Source: Sphaerisporangium sp040649355
GTDB taxonomy: Bacteria; Actinomycetota; Actinomycetes; Streptosporangiales; Streptosporangiaceae
Length of the DNA stretch: 64,000 nt
Assembly: GCF_043197795.1 (NCBI RefSeq)
Contig: NZ_JBICTU010000032.1
Span: 1-64,000, forward strand
Direction: 5' to 3'
Part shown: positions 1-8,604 of the stretch, piece after piece
Position numbering within the stretch: position 1 is the stretch's first letter
Layout of the letters: the number at the start of each line of letters is the position of its first letter
Notes under the pieces: generated by a model
The model's input: only the letters and a program-made list of their open reading frames with translations
Told to the model about the DNA's origin: nothing
Databases searched by the model: none
Program-made: the position numbers and the translations under genes

Positions 1-411
1 TTCGTTGCGCTGCGGACATCCGTGCTTCATCGCGCCGTCTGGGTGACGCGACGAGGCGGGAACCGCACGCCAGAGGGCACGCAGCGGCACGAGTCGTCCC
101 CGACGCAACAGCGGACCGCTTGCATCATCCTGACATTCCTCGATACATCATTGCAATAGACGGAAATGCAGATGAAATGAATAAGCAAATGAGGTGCAAG
201 AACTTGCGGCGCTGATCGCGATCGGACCGGTCCAACCGACGCGAGCGGACGCCCGGCACCGGTGGGGACCGCGTCATCGACAACTGGCCCCCGGGCCACC
301 GTGTCCTTCAGCCTGTGACGCCCGCTATGTGACGCCTGATCGGGGTTCGGACCGTGCCCGTTCGGTAAATTGGTGCGGGTGCCGATCGCCCCGGCCGCGA
401 CCTCGCGCGCC
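1..411. other. intergenic region without a convincing gene
   Basis: I see no supported gene here. Open frames exist on both strands but have no family resemblance and overlap one another. Around 125-200 the sequence is clearly poorer in GC than its surroundings, which fits a promoter region for the rightward acyltransferase gene, but I could not fix a -35/-10 pair. A gene ending left of the window is not visible. Confidence 0.5.
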
Positions 412-1563
412 ATGACGTCCTCCGCGACCCGCCTCGCCTGGCTGGACGCGCTGCGGGGCATAGGGGCGATCGCGGTGCTGGCCGAGCACATGCTGCCCTG
501 GGTCATCCCCTCGCTGCGCCCCTACCGGTTCAACGTCGGGCTCTACGGCATCCTGGTGTTCTTCCTGGTCAGCGGATACATCATCCCCGCGTCGCTGGAG
601 CGGCACGGGGACCTCAGGGCCTTCTGGATCAGCCGGGGCTTCCGCCTCTACCCGATCTACCTCGTCACCATCGGGCTGGTGCTCGCCCTGGCCTGGTGGA
701 TCCCGGTACGCGGGGCAGTGCCCCGCGATCCGTCCGCGGTGGCCGCCCACGCGACGATGCTGCTGGACGTGATCGGCGTCGGCGGCGTCGTGGACACCAT
801 GTGGACGCTGTCGTACGAAATGGTGTTCTACCTGCTGGTGACCGCGCTGTTCGCGGGCCGGGTCCACCAGCGCAGCGGGGTGCTTGCCCTGCTGTTCGGC
901 CTGACGGCGCTGGCCACCGCGCTGTTCCTGCCCGGGGCGCCGCTCGCGGGAGGCTGGCTCGCCTGGGCCTCGGGCGCGGTGCTGGCGGTGGGGCTGACCT
1001 GCGTGGTCGCCGACCGGCTCCGTACGGCCGCCGCCTGCGGGATGGGGCTGATGGCGCTGGTCCTGCTGCTGCTGAGCAGCAGGGTCCCCTGGTTCGGTGT
1101 GGTCATCGTCGCGGTCATGTTCGCCGGTACGGCGATCTACCGGTGGGAGCGCGGCGCGGGCGCGTTCTGGCCGGTCATCGTGACCGTGGTGCTCGTGGCG
1201 ATCACCCCGGTGTGGGCGATCCAGGGTGGCTGGTGGTGGATCCAGCCCGATGTCTGGATCACCACGATCGCTCTCGCCGGCGCGACGTTCGCGGGCGCGA
1301 TGGCCCTGAGGCACCGCAGGGTGCCCCGCTTCCTCACCTGGCTCGGGCTGATCAGCTACTCGCTCTACCTGCTGCACCACCCCCTGCTGAAGTACTACGT
1401 CGCGCTGACAGGGGACCTGCGCTGGTCTCCCCTCCACGTGCAGGTGCTCATGGCCTCGCTCTTCGTGGCCGTGGTGCTGCCCGCCAGCTGGCTGACCCAC
1501 CGGTTCGTCGAGAGGCCCATGCAGCGCGCCGGCCACCGCCTGGCCCGCCGCGACGCCGCGTGA
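412..1563 (+). CDS. acyltransferase 3 family membrane protein (OafA-like)
   Basis: About 383 residues, almost entirely hydrophobic, with roughly ten predicted membrane segments. The N-terminal stretch LAWLDALRGIGAIAVLAEH is the hallmark opening of the acyltransferase-3 (OafA/YrhL) family, including the conserved Arg and the catalytic His. The family transfers acetyl or other short acyl groups from CoA to sugars or lipids, often on cell-surface glycans, from within the membrane. I chose the ATG at 412, which lies 14 codons inside a possible TTG start at 370; neither has a strong ribosome binding site. The gene stands alone, with the next gene convergent, so its substrate cannot be told from context, although a glycan operon lies 7 kb downstream. 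Confidence 0.85.
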   Translation: MTSSATRLAWLDALRGIGAIAVLAEHMLPWVIPSLRPYRFNVGLYGILVFFLVSGYIIPASLERHGDLRAFWISRGFRLYPIYLVTIGLVLALAWWIPVRGAVPRDPSAVAAHATMLLDVIGVGGVVDTMWTLSYEMVFYLLVTALFAGRVHQRSGVLALLFGLTALATALFLPGAPLAGGWLAWASGAVLAVGLTCVVADRLRTAAACGMGLMALVLLLLSSRVPWFGVVIVAVMFAGTAIYRWERGAGAFWPVIVTVVLVAITPVWAIQGGWWWIQPDVWITTIALAGATFAGAMALRHRRVPRFLTWLGLISYSLYLLHHPLLKYYVALTGDLRWSPLHVQVLMASLFVAVVLPASWLTHRFVERPMQRAGHRLARRDAA

Positions 1564-1805
1564 CGCGCGGCTCCGGGACGGCGGCGTGCGGACCGCGCGC
1601 ACGGGTCGAGGCCCGCGGCGCCGCGCCCGTCCCTACGAGGAACTCCGCCCGGCGACGAGGTGGGGGAATGCCGGGTTCGTCAGCATCGTGCGCATCCGTC
1701 GCAGCGTCCTGGCGTCGGGTGCCCGTCACGGGCTCGTCCCCCACGCGCGTTCCCCTCGAGGTGTCGTCGCGGGGGACGGCCGGGTGAGCGAGCGCGGCCG
1801 GGGCC

Positions 1806-1822
1806 GGGCGGCATGACCGCCC
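1806..1822. terminator. short GC hairpin between convergent genes
   Basis: GGGCGG and CCGCCC form a perfect 6-bp inverted repeat around the loop CATGA, followed by further C residues. It lies between the convergent acyltransferase and MFS genes and could end either transcript. There is no T tract. The rest of the 304-bp gap (1564-1867) holds nothing else I can support. Confidence 0.35.
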
Positions 1823-1867
1823 CCACGGGTACGTGATCGGCCGGACCCGGCCCCGCCCGCCCCGGCG

Positions 1868-3172
1868 TCAGGACGAGCGCGACTCCTCGGACGCGCGGGA
1901 CTCCTCCGACGGGTGGGACTCCTCACTCGGCTGGACGACGGCGCCGGGCACGTCCGTCCGGTCGCCGGGGAGCATCCGCCACGCGAGCACGGAGGCGAGG
2001 AGCAGGACCGCCGCCTGCAGGTTGAGCAGCCCGAGGGTCGGGATGAAGCTGACGAGCACGCCGGCGAGCAGCATGCCGAGGGCCTGCAGGCCGTCGGACA
2101 GGGCCAGGAAGCTGCTCATCACCCTGCCGCGCAGGCCGGCGGGCGTGGCGCGCTGCACCACCGACAGCCAGCCCGCCATGATCCACACTCCCGGCGCCCC
2201 CGCCAGGACGAACAATCCGACGTAGACCCACAGCGCGGTCGTCAGCAGCGCCGAGTTCCAGGTGGCCAGGCTGATCAACGCGAAGATCATCAGCCCGTGG
2301 CTGACGAACTGGTTCATGTTCAGCTTGCGGGCGATGATCCCGGCCAGCGCGCCGCCGATCAGCCCGCCGACCGCCTGCACGCCGCGCAGCAGGCCCGCCT
2401 CCGACTCGCCTCCGCCCAGCAGGTCGGTGACGAACAGCAGGAACAGGATGACGAACATCCCCTGGGCGACGGACATGAGGCTGACGACGATCATGACGGC
2501 GCGCAGCCGGCCCGATGCCCAGATCGTGCGCAGGCCCCCCAGGGACTCCCGCCAGAACGCGGTGCCGGGGCCGGGCGGCGGGCCGGCGGCCCGGGTGCCG
2601 GAGATCGTCAGGACCAGCATCACGGTCAGGACGAGCGGCGCCACGGCCGCGACCACCACGCCGTTGATCCCGGCCCAGGTGAGCATCACCCCGCCGAGCG
2701 GGCTGCCGACCAGGCGTCCGAGGTTGGAGTTGAGGCTGATCGTCGCGTTGGCGGTCACCAGCTGGGCGGGGGCGACCACCGTCGGCAGCAGGGCGTTCTT
2801 GACGGACTCGAACATCGCGGTGAGCCCGGCCTCGGCCGCGGCGACCAGGTAGAGGATCCACAGGTGCCGCATGTCCTGGACGAGAAGCAGCGGCAGCAGC
2901 AGGACGCCCCGGACGATCGCGAGCCAGGCCAGGAACCGCGCGGGGTTCCACCGGTCGGCGAATATCCCGGCCAGGGGCGTGAGCACGAGGCTCGGCAGCA
3001 GCCCGAGCATCGCCACGGTGGAGGTGATCAGCGCCGACCCGGTCAGGCTCAGTGCGTACAGCGGCACCGCGATGAGCAGGCCCCACCGGGTGACCTCGGT
3101 GAAGAAGCTGGCCGCCCAGAGCCGGAAGAAGGTCGGCTGACGTAAGGGGTGGGTGAGTGCGGGGGTGCTCAT
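1868..3172 (-). CDS. MFS transporter (enterobactin-exporter/MefA type)
   Basis: 434 residues with twelve predicted transmembrane segments and a charged, repetitive C-terminal tail rich in SEES/ASEES. The overall pattern, including FADRWNPARFLAWLAIVRGV after segment 2 and LLRGVQAVGGLIGG in the middle, matches the MFS_3/MefA-EntS exporter group, which extrudes small molecules such as siderophores and macrolides using the proton gradient. The ATG at 3172 is preceded by AGGAGAG at a suitable distance. Codon 10 is TTA (3143-3145), a rare leucine codon in these organisms that can make translation depend on the bldA tRNA. The gene is not in an evident operon, so the substrate is unknown. Confidence 0.88.
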   Translation of the reverse strand: MSTPALTHPLRQPTFFRLWAASFFTEVTRWGLLIAVPLYALSLTGSALITSTVAMLGLLPSLVLTPLAGIFADRWNPARFLAWLAIVRGVLLLPLLLVQDMRHLWILYLVAAAEAGLTAMFESVKNALLPTVVAPAQLVTANATISLNSNLGRLVGSPLGGVMLTWAGINGVVVAAVAPLVLTVMLVLTISGTRAAGPPPGPGTAFWRESLGGLRTIWASGRLRAVMIVVSLMSVAQGMFVILFLLFVTDLLGGGESEAGLLRGVQAVGGLIGGALAGIIARKLNMNQFVSHGLMIFALISLATWNSALLTTALWVYVGLFVLAGAPGVWIMAGWLSVVQRATPAGLRGRVMSSFLALSDGLQALGMLLAGVLVSFIPTLGLLNLQAAVLLLASVLAWRMLPGDRTDVPGAVVQPSEESHPSEESRASEESRSS

Positions 3173-3745
3173 CAGACCGGCTCTCCTGTCGCCTCTAATC
3201 CCGGGAAAACGCGCACACCGATATGGGCCGAGCGTCCCTCCTTAAGGCGCGCGCGTATTACGGGACGCGCGGGCGACGCAGCGAACCGAGCGATCCGCGC
3301 TCAGACGCGGAGGAAATGCCTACTCCCCCGCCGCTCCCCGGCTAAACTTTTCTCACCCGGCGCATGGGGAATCCGTGGAGCACGTACATGACCCTTTCCA
3401 CGTCCTGCCGGGGAGCCTCACGCGACTGCCGCCGCCTGGCGCCTATCGCCACGTATCGCTCATGGCCGACATCAGCTCCGCATGCAGCTGTGACAGCTCG
3501 TCGCGCGTCAGGTCGATCGTGCCGTCCGCCATGAAAGCGGCGTCGAGCCAGGCCGTGTCCCCCGAAAGGACACCGTGCGGCTGCTCGCGGACGCGCTGAA
3601 TCCACGGTCGCGATCGGGCCACATTCGAGGGGCCAGGCACCAGAGCATGTGCGGCGACGCGTGGGGAAGTCGCGAGGCTGACTTCCTGGCCGTGTTCCCG
3701 CGCGGGGACGCCCCCGAACGGCCTGCCTGGCCTCCGGCGGGATTC
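3173..3745. other. intergenic region with a possible gene remnant
   Basis: Upstream region of the leftward MFS gene and of the small rightward gene at 3746. Apart from the possible minus-strand remnant at 3443-3589, listed separately, I see no gene. The frames here overlap one another and lack family resemblance. Confidence 0.4.
3443..3589 (-). pseudogene. possible 3' remnant of an ArsR/HTH_20-type regulator
   Basis: The last ~48 codons of a minus-strand frame read GDTAWLDAAFMADGTIDL and then TRDELSQLHAELMSAM before the stop. This pattern (W..A...D..I.LT..EL..L.AEL) resembles the C-terminal helix pair of the winged-helix ArsR-like regulators common in actinomycetes; the complete regulator at the right edge of this window has a comparable segment. 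Upstream the frame loses any resemblance, and no winged-helix domain is present. It could be a decayed copy, or chance coding potential. Confidence 0.3.
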
Positions 3746-3946
3746 ATGGATCCCGACGTGAAGTACGAGTACAAGACTCTCCGCCTTTACGCGGAAGCGC
3801 CTCCCGCGATGGAGGAAGAATGGTCTGACGTGCTCAACAACGAGGCCAGATGCGGCTGGCGCCTGGTGACCGTCCACGACAGCGTCGCCTTCCTCGAACG
3901 CGGTATCACCGACGCCTACTCGGAATCCCCTTCGCGTTTCGCGTGA
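3746..3946 (+). CDS. small DUF4177-like protein
   Basis: A 66-residue protein starting at an internal ATG (3746) behind a GGCGGG-type ribosome binding site. An open frame extends upstream to 3575, but that part has no protein-like character. The region YEYKTLRL and LNNEARCGWRLVTVHD matches the pattern of DUF4177-type small proteins (a beta strand with YEY, then N..G..GW.LV). No biochemical role is established for that family. It sits alone between the MFS gene and the minus-strand GTPase unit. The translation start is the main doubt. Confidence 0.6.
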   Translation: MDPDVKYEYKTLRLYAEAPPAMEEEWSDVLNNEARCGWRLVTVHDSVAFLERGITDAYSESPSRFA

Positions 3947-3965
3947 GCGGCGAATGACCTGACGG

Positions 3966-4727
3966 TCACGGCCCCTCCGGTCGCCGGACCTTCTGGCGCA
4001 CCTCCCTCAGGCAGGTCACGGTCGGCGAGGCGGATGGCGGTCCGGGCTCGGAGACGGTCTGCTGGTCGGCCCTGTCACACTCCACGCGCGGCTCCGGTCG
4101 GGGGGTGAGCCACACGATCGCCAGGACCACCGCCACCAGCACGACGCCGGCGGCGACCAGCGCCCTCCCCCAGCGGACCGGCGGCCGTACGGAATCGTCG
4201 TAGCCGTCCATGGGCGACATCCGCGCGGGCCTCCGTGCGGGCGCGGAGGGGCGGCGGGTGACGGGCGACCGCAGTGGGAAGTCCTCACTTGCCTCGACCG
4301 TGAAGCCCTCCTCGTCGCCGAGGAACCGGCGGTAGGCGCCCAGCGACGCCTGGCGGCAGAACCTCAGATCCTCCTGGTCGGGCTCGCCGGCCGCCGCGTC
4401 CAGGCAGACGTACCCGTAGATCAACTGCAGCGGGCGGCTGTGCTGGTCGCGCGGGTCGCGCGGGTCGGGAGGGGCGCCCGGTTCCGCGATGTCGGCGGAG
4501 GTCACCAGATGGGTGGCGTGCGCGACGGTCAGCCGGCGTCCCCTGCCGGTCTCGACCTCGATCACCGTGGCGCGGTCCTGGTCGGAGTTCGGCACCACCG
4601 AGTCGTCCAGCACCCCGTGGCCGTGCTCGGCGATGAGGAAGCCGGGCGCCAGAAGGGTCCGGTACCCCCGGTGGCGGCCCCGTGCGACCAGGAACGGCCA
4701 GCCCCGCGCGTAGGAGTCGTCGCCCAT
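3966..4727 (-). CDS. single-pass membrane protein, partner of the adjacent GTPase
   Basis: 253 residues when started at the ATG 4727, one base after the stop codon of the upstream GTPase gene, so translation is probably coupled. The first ~150 residues form a soluble domain I do not recognise (GWPFLVARGRHRGYRTLLAP near the start; LQLIYGYVCL in the middle). A proline/arginine-rich stretch follows, then one hydrophobic segment near residues 190-210 (RALVAAGVVLVAVVLAIVWL) and a short tail with two cysteines. The topology suggests a large N-terminal cytoplasmic domain and a small external tail. An in-frame start further upstream exists but would add only the out-of-frame reading of the pentapeptide repeat. 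Function unknown; the coupling suggests it works with the GTPase. Confidence 0.65.
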   Translation of the reverse strand: MGDDSYARGWPFLVARGRHRGYRTLLAPGFLIAEHGHGVLDDSVVPNSDQDRATVIEVETGRGRRLTVAHATHLVTSADIAEPGAPPDPRDPRDQHSRPLQLIYGYVCLDAAAGEPDQEDLRFCRQASLGAYRRFLGDEEGFTVEASEDFPLRSPVTRRPSAPARRPARMSPMDGYDDSVRPPVRWGRALVAAGVVLVAVVLAIVWLTPRPEPRVECDRADQQTVSEPGPPSASPTVTCLREVRQKVRRPEGP

Positions 4728-4728
4728 G

Positions 4729-6072
4729 TCAGTGCCCGTCCGAGAAGCGACCGTCCGTGAAACGGCCATCCGAGAAGGGGCCGCCCGTGAAGCGGCCGTC
4801 CGTGACATGGCCGTCCGACAGGCGGGAGTGCGGCAGGCGGCCTTCCATCATGTCCACCTTGCGCCGCATGTCGTACAGGACCCGGCGGCGCGCCAGGCGG
4901 AGGTTCTCGACGCGCCGCTCGGCCTCGCTCAGCTCCTGGTCCAGGCGGAGCCCCTCGTCGCCGCTCCCGCCCAGCCGGGAGTCCAGGAACAGCCCCAGCA
5001 TGGTCTCGCCGACGGCCACCGCCGAAGGGCCGAAGGCGGCGAGCAGCGCGCGCCCCGCCATCTGCCCGGCGAACAGGCTCGCGGAGCCCAGCGCCTCCAG
5101 AGCGCCCTGGCGGCTCCGCCGGCGCACCTCGGCGCTCAGGGCCAGACGCGCCTCCTGGTTGAGCCGGTTCTCGACCTGGTCGAACATGTCGGGGACCACC
5201 GCCGACAGCGGGACGTCCACGTTGGCCGGGTGCGCCGGGGCCCGGGACACCTTGACGATCTCACCCCGCGAGTCGATCCTGGCGAAACCCGGGCCCACCG
5301 CGCTCACCGGGATCAGCCGGACCACCCTGTTGGCGCTGTGCAGGTTCACCAGCGACCGGAACAGGTCGTTGGAGGTCAGCAGGTTGTGCACGATGCTCAG
5401 CCGCGTGCTCTCGTCGGGATGCAGGTCCATCAGCAGGTCCCATTTGGTGATGATGAAGCTGATCGGCGCCGTCGCCTCGATCATCACCGGCAGCAGGGCG
5501 TTGAGCGTCCGCTCCAGGTGCGTCGAGCCCTCGGGGTGCCCGTCGATCTGCTGCTTGATCCGGTGCCCGTCGAGCACGCCGATCAGCGCGTCCGCCGCGT
5601 CGATCTGGGCGAACAGCTCCTTCTGCTTGGTGGAGCCCGCGTCCTGGATCTCGGTGAGGAGCTCGCCGGCGTACTCCAGGTACTTCAGATGCAAGATGGT
5701 GAGCGCCGTGCCGGCCATGGGGGTCTTCACGGTGAAGGTGAACTGCCGGGTCTCCCCCTTGGCCGTCCCGCGGGGCCAGTCGCCCGAGCCCGCCGTGTCG
5801 ACCATCTGGGCGTACCACTGGTTCAGCAGCAGCACGTCGTCGTGCGACGCGGTGAGGTAGTAGCACTGGCCCGCGGGCGCCTTGAGCCGCTGGTACATGC
5901 TCGCGAGGAGCAGTGTCTTGCCCGAACCCTGCAGGCCGAGCGCCACCACCTGGAACGTCGGGGCCTTCTCGTCCACCGTCAGCGGACGCCCGGTCCTCCT
6001 CTCGCGCAGCCACCGGCCGAGCAGGACGAGGAAGACGGCCAGAACGATCATCACAAGGAGGACATCCACCAC
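4729..6072 (-). CDS. membrane-anchored TRAFAC-type GTPase domain protein
   Basis: About 447 residues. An N-terminal membrane helix (VLLVMIVLAVFLVLLG, residues 4-19) is followed by a P-loop NTPase domain: Walker A GLQGSGKT at about 46-53, an EYAGE segment in the place of switch II, a DGHR segment, and IITKWD as a guanine-specificity (NKxD-like) motif. A helical C-terminal part has clusters of Arg and Glu that may form a coiled coil. I chose the tandem GTG starts at 6072/6069, preceded by GAGGGATGGGGAA; an upstream ATG at 6114 has no such site. The C-terminus ends in six copies of a five-residue repeat. Arf/SRbeta-like TRAFAC GTPases with a membrane helix occur in poorly known bacterial two-gene units, and this pair fits that description. 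Confidence 0.7.
   Translation of the reverse strand: MVDVLLVMIVLAVFLVLLGRWLRERRTGRPLTVDEKAPTFQVVALGLQGSGKTLLLASMYQRLKAPAGQCYYLTASHDDVLLLNQWYAQMVDTAGSGDWPRGTAKGETRQFTFTVKTPMAGTALTILHLKYLEYAGELLTEIQDAGSTKQKELFAQIDAADALIGVLDGHRIKQQIDGHPEGSTHLERTLNALLPVMIEATAPISFIITKWDLLMDLHPDESTRLSIVHNLLTSNDLFRSLVNLHSANRVVRLIPVSAVGPGFARIDSRGEIVKVSRAPAHPANVDVPLSAVVPDMFDQVENRLNQEARLALSAEVRRRSRQGALEALGSASLFAGQMAGRALLAAFGPSAVAVGETMLGLFLDSRLGGSGDEGLRLDQELSEAERRVENLRLARRRVLYDMRRKVDMMEGRLPHSRLSDGHVTDGRFTGGPFSDGRFTDGRFSDGH
4735..4824 (-). repeat. six tandem 15-bp repeats encoding (F-S/T-D-G-R)n
   Basis: Six consecutive imperfect 15-bp units (plus-strand consensus GCCGTCCGTGAAGCG) encode the C-terminal pentapeptides DGRFT/DGRFS of the GTPase. 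The array ends four bases before the stop codon and so immediately precedes the start of the partner gene, which means it also contains or replaces that gene's ribosome binding region. Copy-number change would keep the frame. Confidence 0.8.
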
Positions 6073-6168
6073 GCTTCCCCATCCCTCGCATGCCACGCGG
6101 GAGCACGCAGGCACGTCGCGGTCGCTCCCGTCCGCCTCGATCTTTCGCCGTGGGCGGGGGACGGCGCA

Positions 6169-6186
6169 TGAGTAGGCCCCTACTCA
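6169..6186. promoter_or_regulatory. perfect 18-bp inverted repeat
   Basis: TGAGTAGG-CC-CCTACTCA, a perfect 8-2-8 inverted repeat in the 135-bp gap between the end of the SARP gene (6208) and the start of the GTPase gene (6072), both leftward. It is about 100 bp upstream of the GTPase start, where an operator would lie, and 22 bp after the SARP stop, where a terminator would lie (six-bp stem with loop GGCCCC). No T run follows, so I prefer an operator. Confidence 0.5.
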
Positions 6187-6207
6187 AACGTGGACCGGGG
6201 GAACCGG

Positions 6208-8451
6208 CTAAGGGTCCCCCTCCGGGACGCCCAGGTCGGTGAGGATGTCCAGGGCGCGCCGCCACAGCCTCCTGGCCTGCTCGTGGTGGCCGAGGTCGCG
6301 GTGCGCGCACGCCACCGCCTGAAGGGCGTTGCTGTGCAGGGTACGGGCGTAGGTGCGGTGGGCGCGGGTGCGCAGGTGGCGGTCCAGGATCGCCGACAGG
6401 TGCAGGGCGTGGGCGGGCCAGCCGTGCCTGGCGGCGTGGACCACGGTGGCGAGCAGGTTGGCCAGCTCGGCGTCCAGCCACTCCACCGCGCGTGCCTGGT
6501 CGTGCGGCGTGGGCCCGGCCGGGTCCGGGACGGGCTGACGGCGGCCGGGCTCGCGGGGATGGGCCAGGCCCATCGCGGCCGAGGCGGTGTGGATGTAGTG
6601 GTCGAACAGCCGGGTCAGGGCGGTGCGCCGGTCGGCGTCGGTGTCCTCGTCGGCCAGCGTGGCGGTGGCGTGCGCGCGCAGCAGGTCGTGGAAGCAGTAC
6701 CGGCCCGGCACCGGCTCCTGGAGCAGGTGGGCGTCGACGAGGTCGTCCAGGAGCCTGCTCGCGTGCTGGGGGGTGGTTCCGGCCAGGGCCGCGGCGGCGT
6801 GGCGCTCGATGTCGGGCCCCGGATGCAGGCCGAGCAGCCGGTACATGCCCTGCCGGCCGGGGCTGAGGTGGTGGTACGACAGGTCCATGGTGGCGGTGAC
6901 GCTGAGCCGCCCGACTTCGAGCTCGCCGAGCCGGTGCTGGTGGTCGCGCAGCCGGCCGGCCAGGTGCGCGGGCGTCCAGCCGGGCCGGCCACGCAGTCGG
7001 GCGGCCGCGATGCGGATCGCCAGCGGCAGCCGGCCGCACAGCTCGACGATCTCGGTGAGCAGCGCGGGCGGCTGCCCGGCCACGCGCTGCTCGCCGGCGC
7101 TGCGGGTGAACAGGGCGAGCGCGTCGCCACGCGGCAGGACGTCCAGGGAGAGCGGCCTGACGTCCTCCAGCCCGGTCAGGCGCCTCCGGCTGGTCACCAT
7201 CGTCAGGCAGCCGGGCGCGCCGGGAAGCAGGGGACGTACCTGGGCCTCCTCGGCGGCGTTGTCCAGCAGGATCAGCACGCGCTTGCCCGCCAGCCGCGAC
7301 CGGTACAGGGCGGCGCGGGCGTCGAGGTCGTGGGGGATCTGCTCGCCCGGCACGCCGAGGGAGCGCAGCAGCTGTTCCAGGGCGTCGGCCGGGTAGACCG
7401 GCGACACCCCCTGCGTGAACCCGTGCAGGTCGACGAACACCTGCCCGTCGGCGAACCCCTCGGCGAGCCGGTGCGCGGCGTGCACGGCGAGCGTGGTCTT
7501 CCCGACCCCGGCCATGCCGTCGACGGCGCAGATCACGGGCGCGCCGGGCCGGTCCGCCAGGTGGACGAGCGCGCGCAGGCGCGCCAGCTCGGCCGCCCTG
7601 CCCGTGAAGCTCGGGATGTCGCGGGGAAGCTGCCGGGGCACCGCGGGCGGTCCGGGCCGGGCGTCCGCCACGCCGTCCCGGACGGCCGGTGGGGCGAGGT
7701 CGGCGTGGCCGGTCAGGATCTGGCGGTGCAGCCGCTGCAACGGCGGGCTCGGCTCGACCCCGAGCTCCCGCACCAGGTGCCTGCGCAGGTCGGCGTAGGC
7801 CCGCAGCGCCTCGGCCTGGCGGCCCGAGCGGTACAGGGCGAGCATCCACTGCGCCCGCAGCCGCTCCCGGAGCGGCTGCTCGGCCACCAGCGCCCCCAGC
7901 TCGGCGAGCAGGTCGCCGTGGTGGCCGAGCGCGAGCTGGGAGTCGATCCAGGTCTCCTGCGCGGCGGCCTTGCGCTCCTCCAGCCGGATCAGCTCCGCCC
8001 CCAGCCGGGGGTCCAGCGCGACGTCCTCGAACGGCCGGCCGCGCCACAGCCCGAGCGCCCCCCGCAGCCGTTCCGCCGCGAGCACCGGCCGCCCGTCGGC
8101 GAGGGCCCGCTGTCCCTGGTCGACAAGCTCCTCGAAGGTCAGCAGGTCGAGGTCGGCCGGGGAGAGCCGCATCTGGTAGCCGCCGGGCACGGTGGACAGC
8201 AGCGGGGCCTCCGCCGGGTCGGTGAGCCCGAGCACCCGCCTGAGCGCGGACACGTAGGTGCGCAGCGCGACCGCCGCCGTACGGGGTGGCCTCTGCGGCC
8301 ACAGCGCGTCGACCAGACGGTCGACGTGCACGGGCCGGTTGACGTTCAGCAACAGGACCGCCAGCAGCGCACGCTGCTTGGCCGCGCCGAGCCGGACCAG
8401 CTTGTGGCTGCCGGAGCGGGCCTCAAGCGTGCCGAGGACACGAAACCGCAT
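6208..8451 (-). CDS. AfsR/SARP-family transcriptional regulator with NB-ARC domain
   Basis: 747 residues. Residues ~1-95 form an OmpR-type winged helix (LVDALWPQRPPRTAAVALRT), ~100-245 the bacterial transcriptional activator domain, and ~275-500 an NB-ARC STAND ATPase with P-loop GMAGVGKTT and Walker B VLILLDNA. The C-terminus has winged-helix and TPR-like material ending in ALDILTDLGVPEGDP. AfsR-type proteins activate specialised-metabolism genes by binding direct heptamer repeats near the -35 element, with nucleotide binding gating activity. It is shorter than AfsR, with few TPRs. It is divergent from the ten-gene operon starting at 9018, with 566 bp between them carrying a direct repeat, so it is the natural candidate activator of that operon. 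The start ATG follows CCGGGCC, a weak ribosome site. Confidence 0.88.
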   Translation of the reverse strand: MRFRVLGTLEARSGSHKLVRLGAAKQRALLAVLLLNVNRPVHVDRLVDALWPQRPPRTAAVALRTYVSALRRVLGLTDPAEAPLLSTVPGGYQMRLSPADLDLLTFEELVDQGQRALADGRPVLAAERLRGALGLWRGRPFEDVALDPRLGAELIRLEERKAAAQETWIDSQLALGHHGDLLAELGALVAEQPLRERLRAQWMLALYRSGRQAEALRAYADLRRHLVRELGVEPSPPLQRLHRQILTGHADLAPPAVRDGVADARPGPPAVPRQLPRDIPSFTGRAAELARLRALVHLADRPGAPVICAVDGMAGVGKTTLAVHAAHRLAEGFADGQVFVDLHGFTQGVSPVYPADALEQLLRSLGVPGEQIPHDLDARAALYRSRLAGKRVLILLDNAAEEAQVRPLLPGAPGCLTMVTSRRRLTGLEDVRPLSLDVLPRGDALALFTRSAGEQRVAGQPPALLTEIVELCGRLPLAIRIAAARLRGRPGWTPAHLAGRLRDHQHRLGELEVGRLSVTATMDLSYHHLSPGRQGMYRLLGLHPGPDIERHAAAALAGTTPQHASRLLDDLVDAHLLQEPVPGRYCFHDLLRAHATATLADEDTDADRRTALTRLFDHYIHTASAAMGLAHPREPGRRQPVPDPAGPTPHDQARAVEWLDAELANLLATVVHAARHGWPAHALHLSAILDRHLRTRAHRTYARTLHSNALQAVACAHRDLGHHEQARRLWRRALDILTDLGVPEGDP

Positions 8452-8589
8452 GGCCCGGCACTATCACACGGAGTTCACCTGTCGACGCGGCCGGGGTCGT
8501 CCTGTTCTTCGGCGTCATCTATTCGCCTCTCCCGCAATGGGGGATTCGGCCTTCCGGCCCCATGACGAATGGCGGCGACGGAGGCGCGC

Positions 8590-8601
8590 GGAACGCGTTC
8601 C
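8590..8601. promoter_or_regulatory. 12-bp palindrome GGAACGCGTTCC
   Basis: A perfect palindrome four bases upstream of the first copy of the 21-bp direct repeat. It may be part of the same regulatory site. It is short enough to be chance in GC-rich DNA. Confidence 0.3.
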
Positions 8602-8604
8602 CCG

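Noticed and set aside
1..500. Minus-strand frames at the left edge as a truncated gene
   Set aside because: They overlap the acyltransferase start and have no family resemblance.
5261..8302. A minus-strand open frame of about 1000 codons across the GTPase and SARP genes
   Set aside because: It is in a different frame from both real genes, is an Arg/Pro/Gly/Ala-rich string without motifs, and arises from the high third-position GC.
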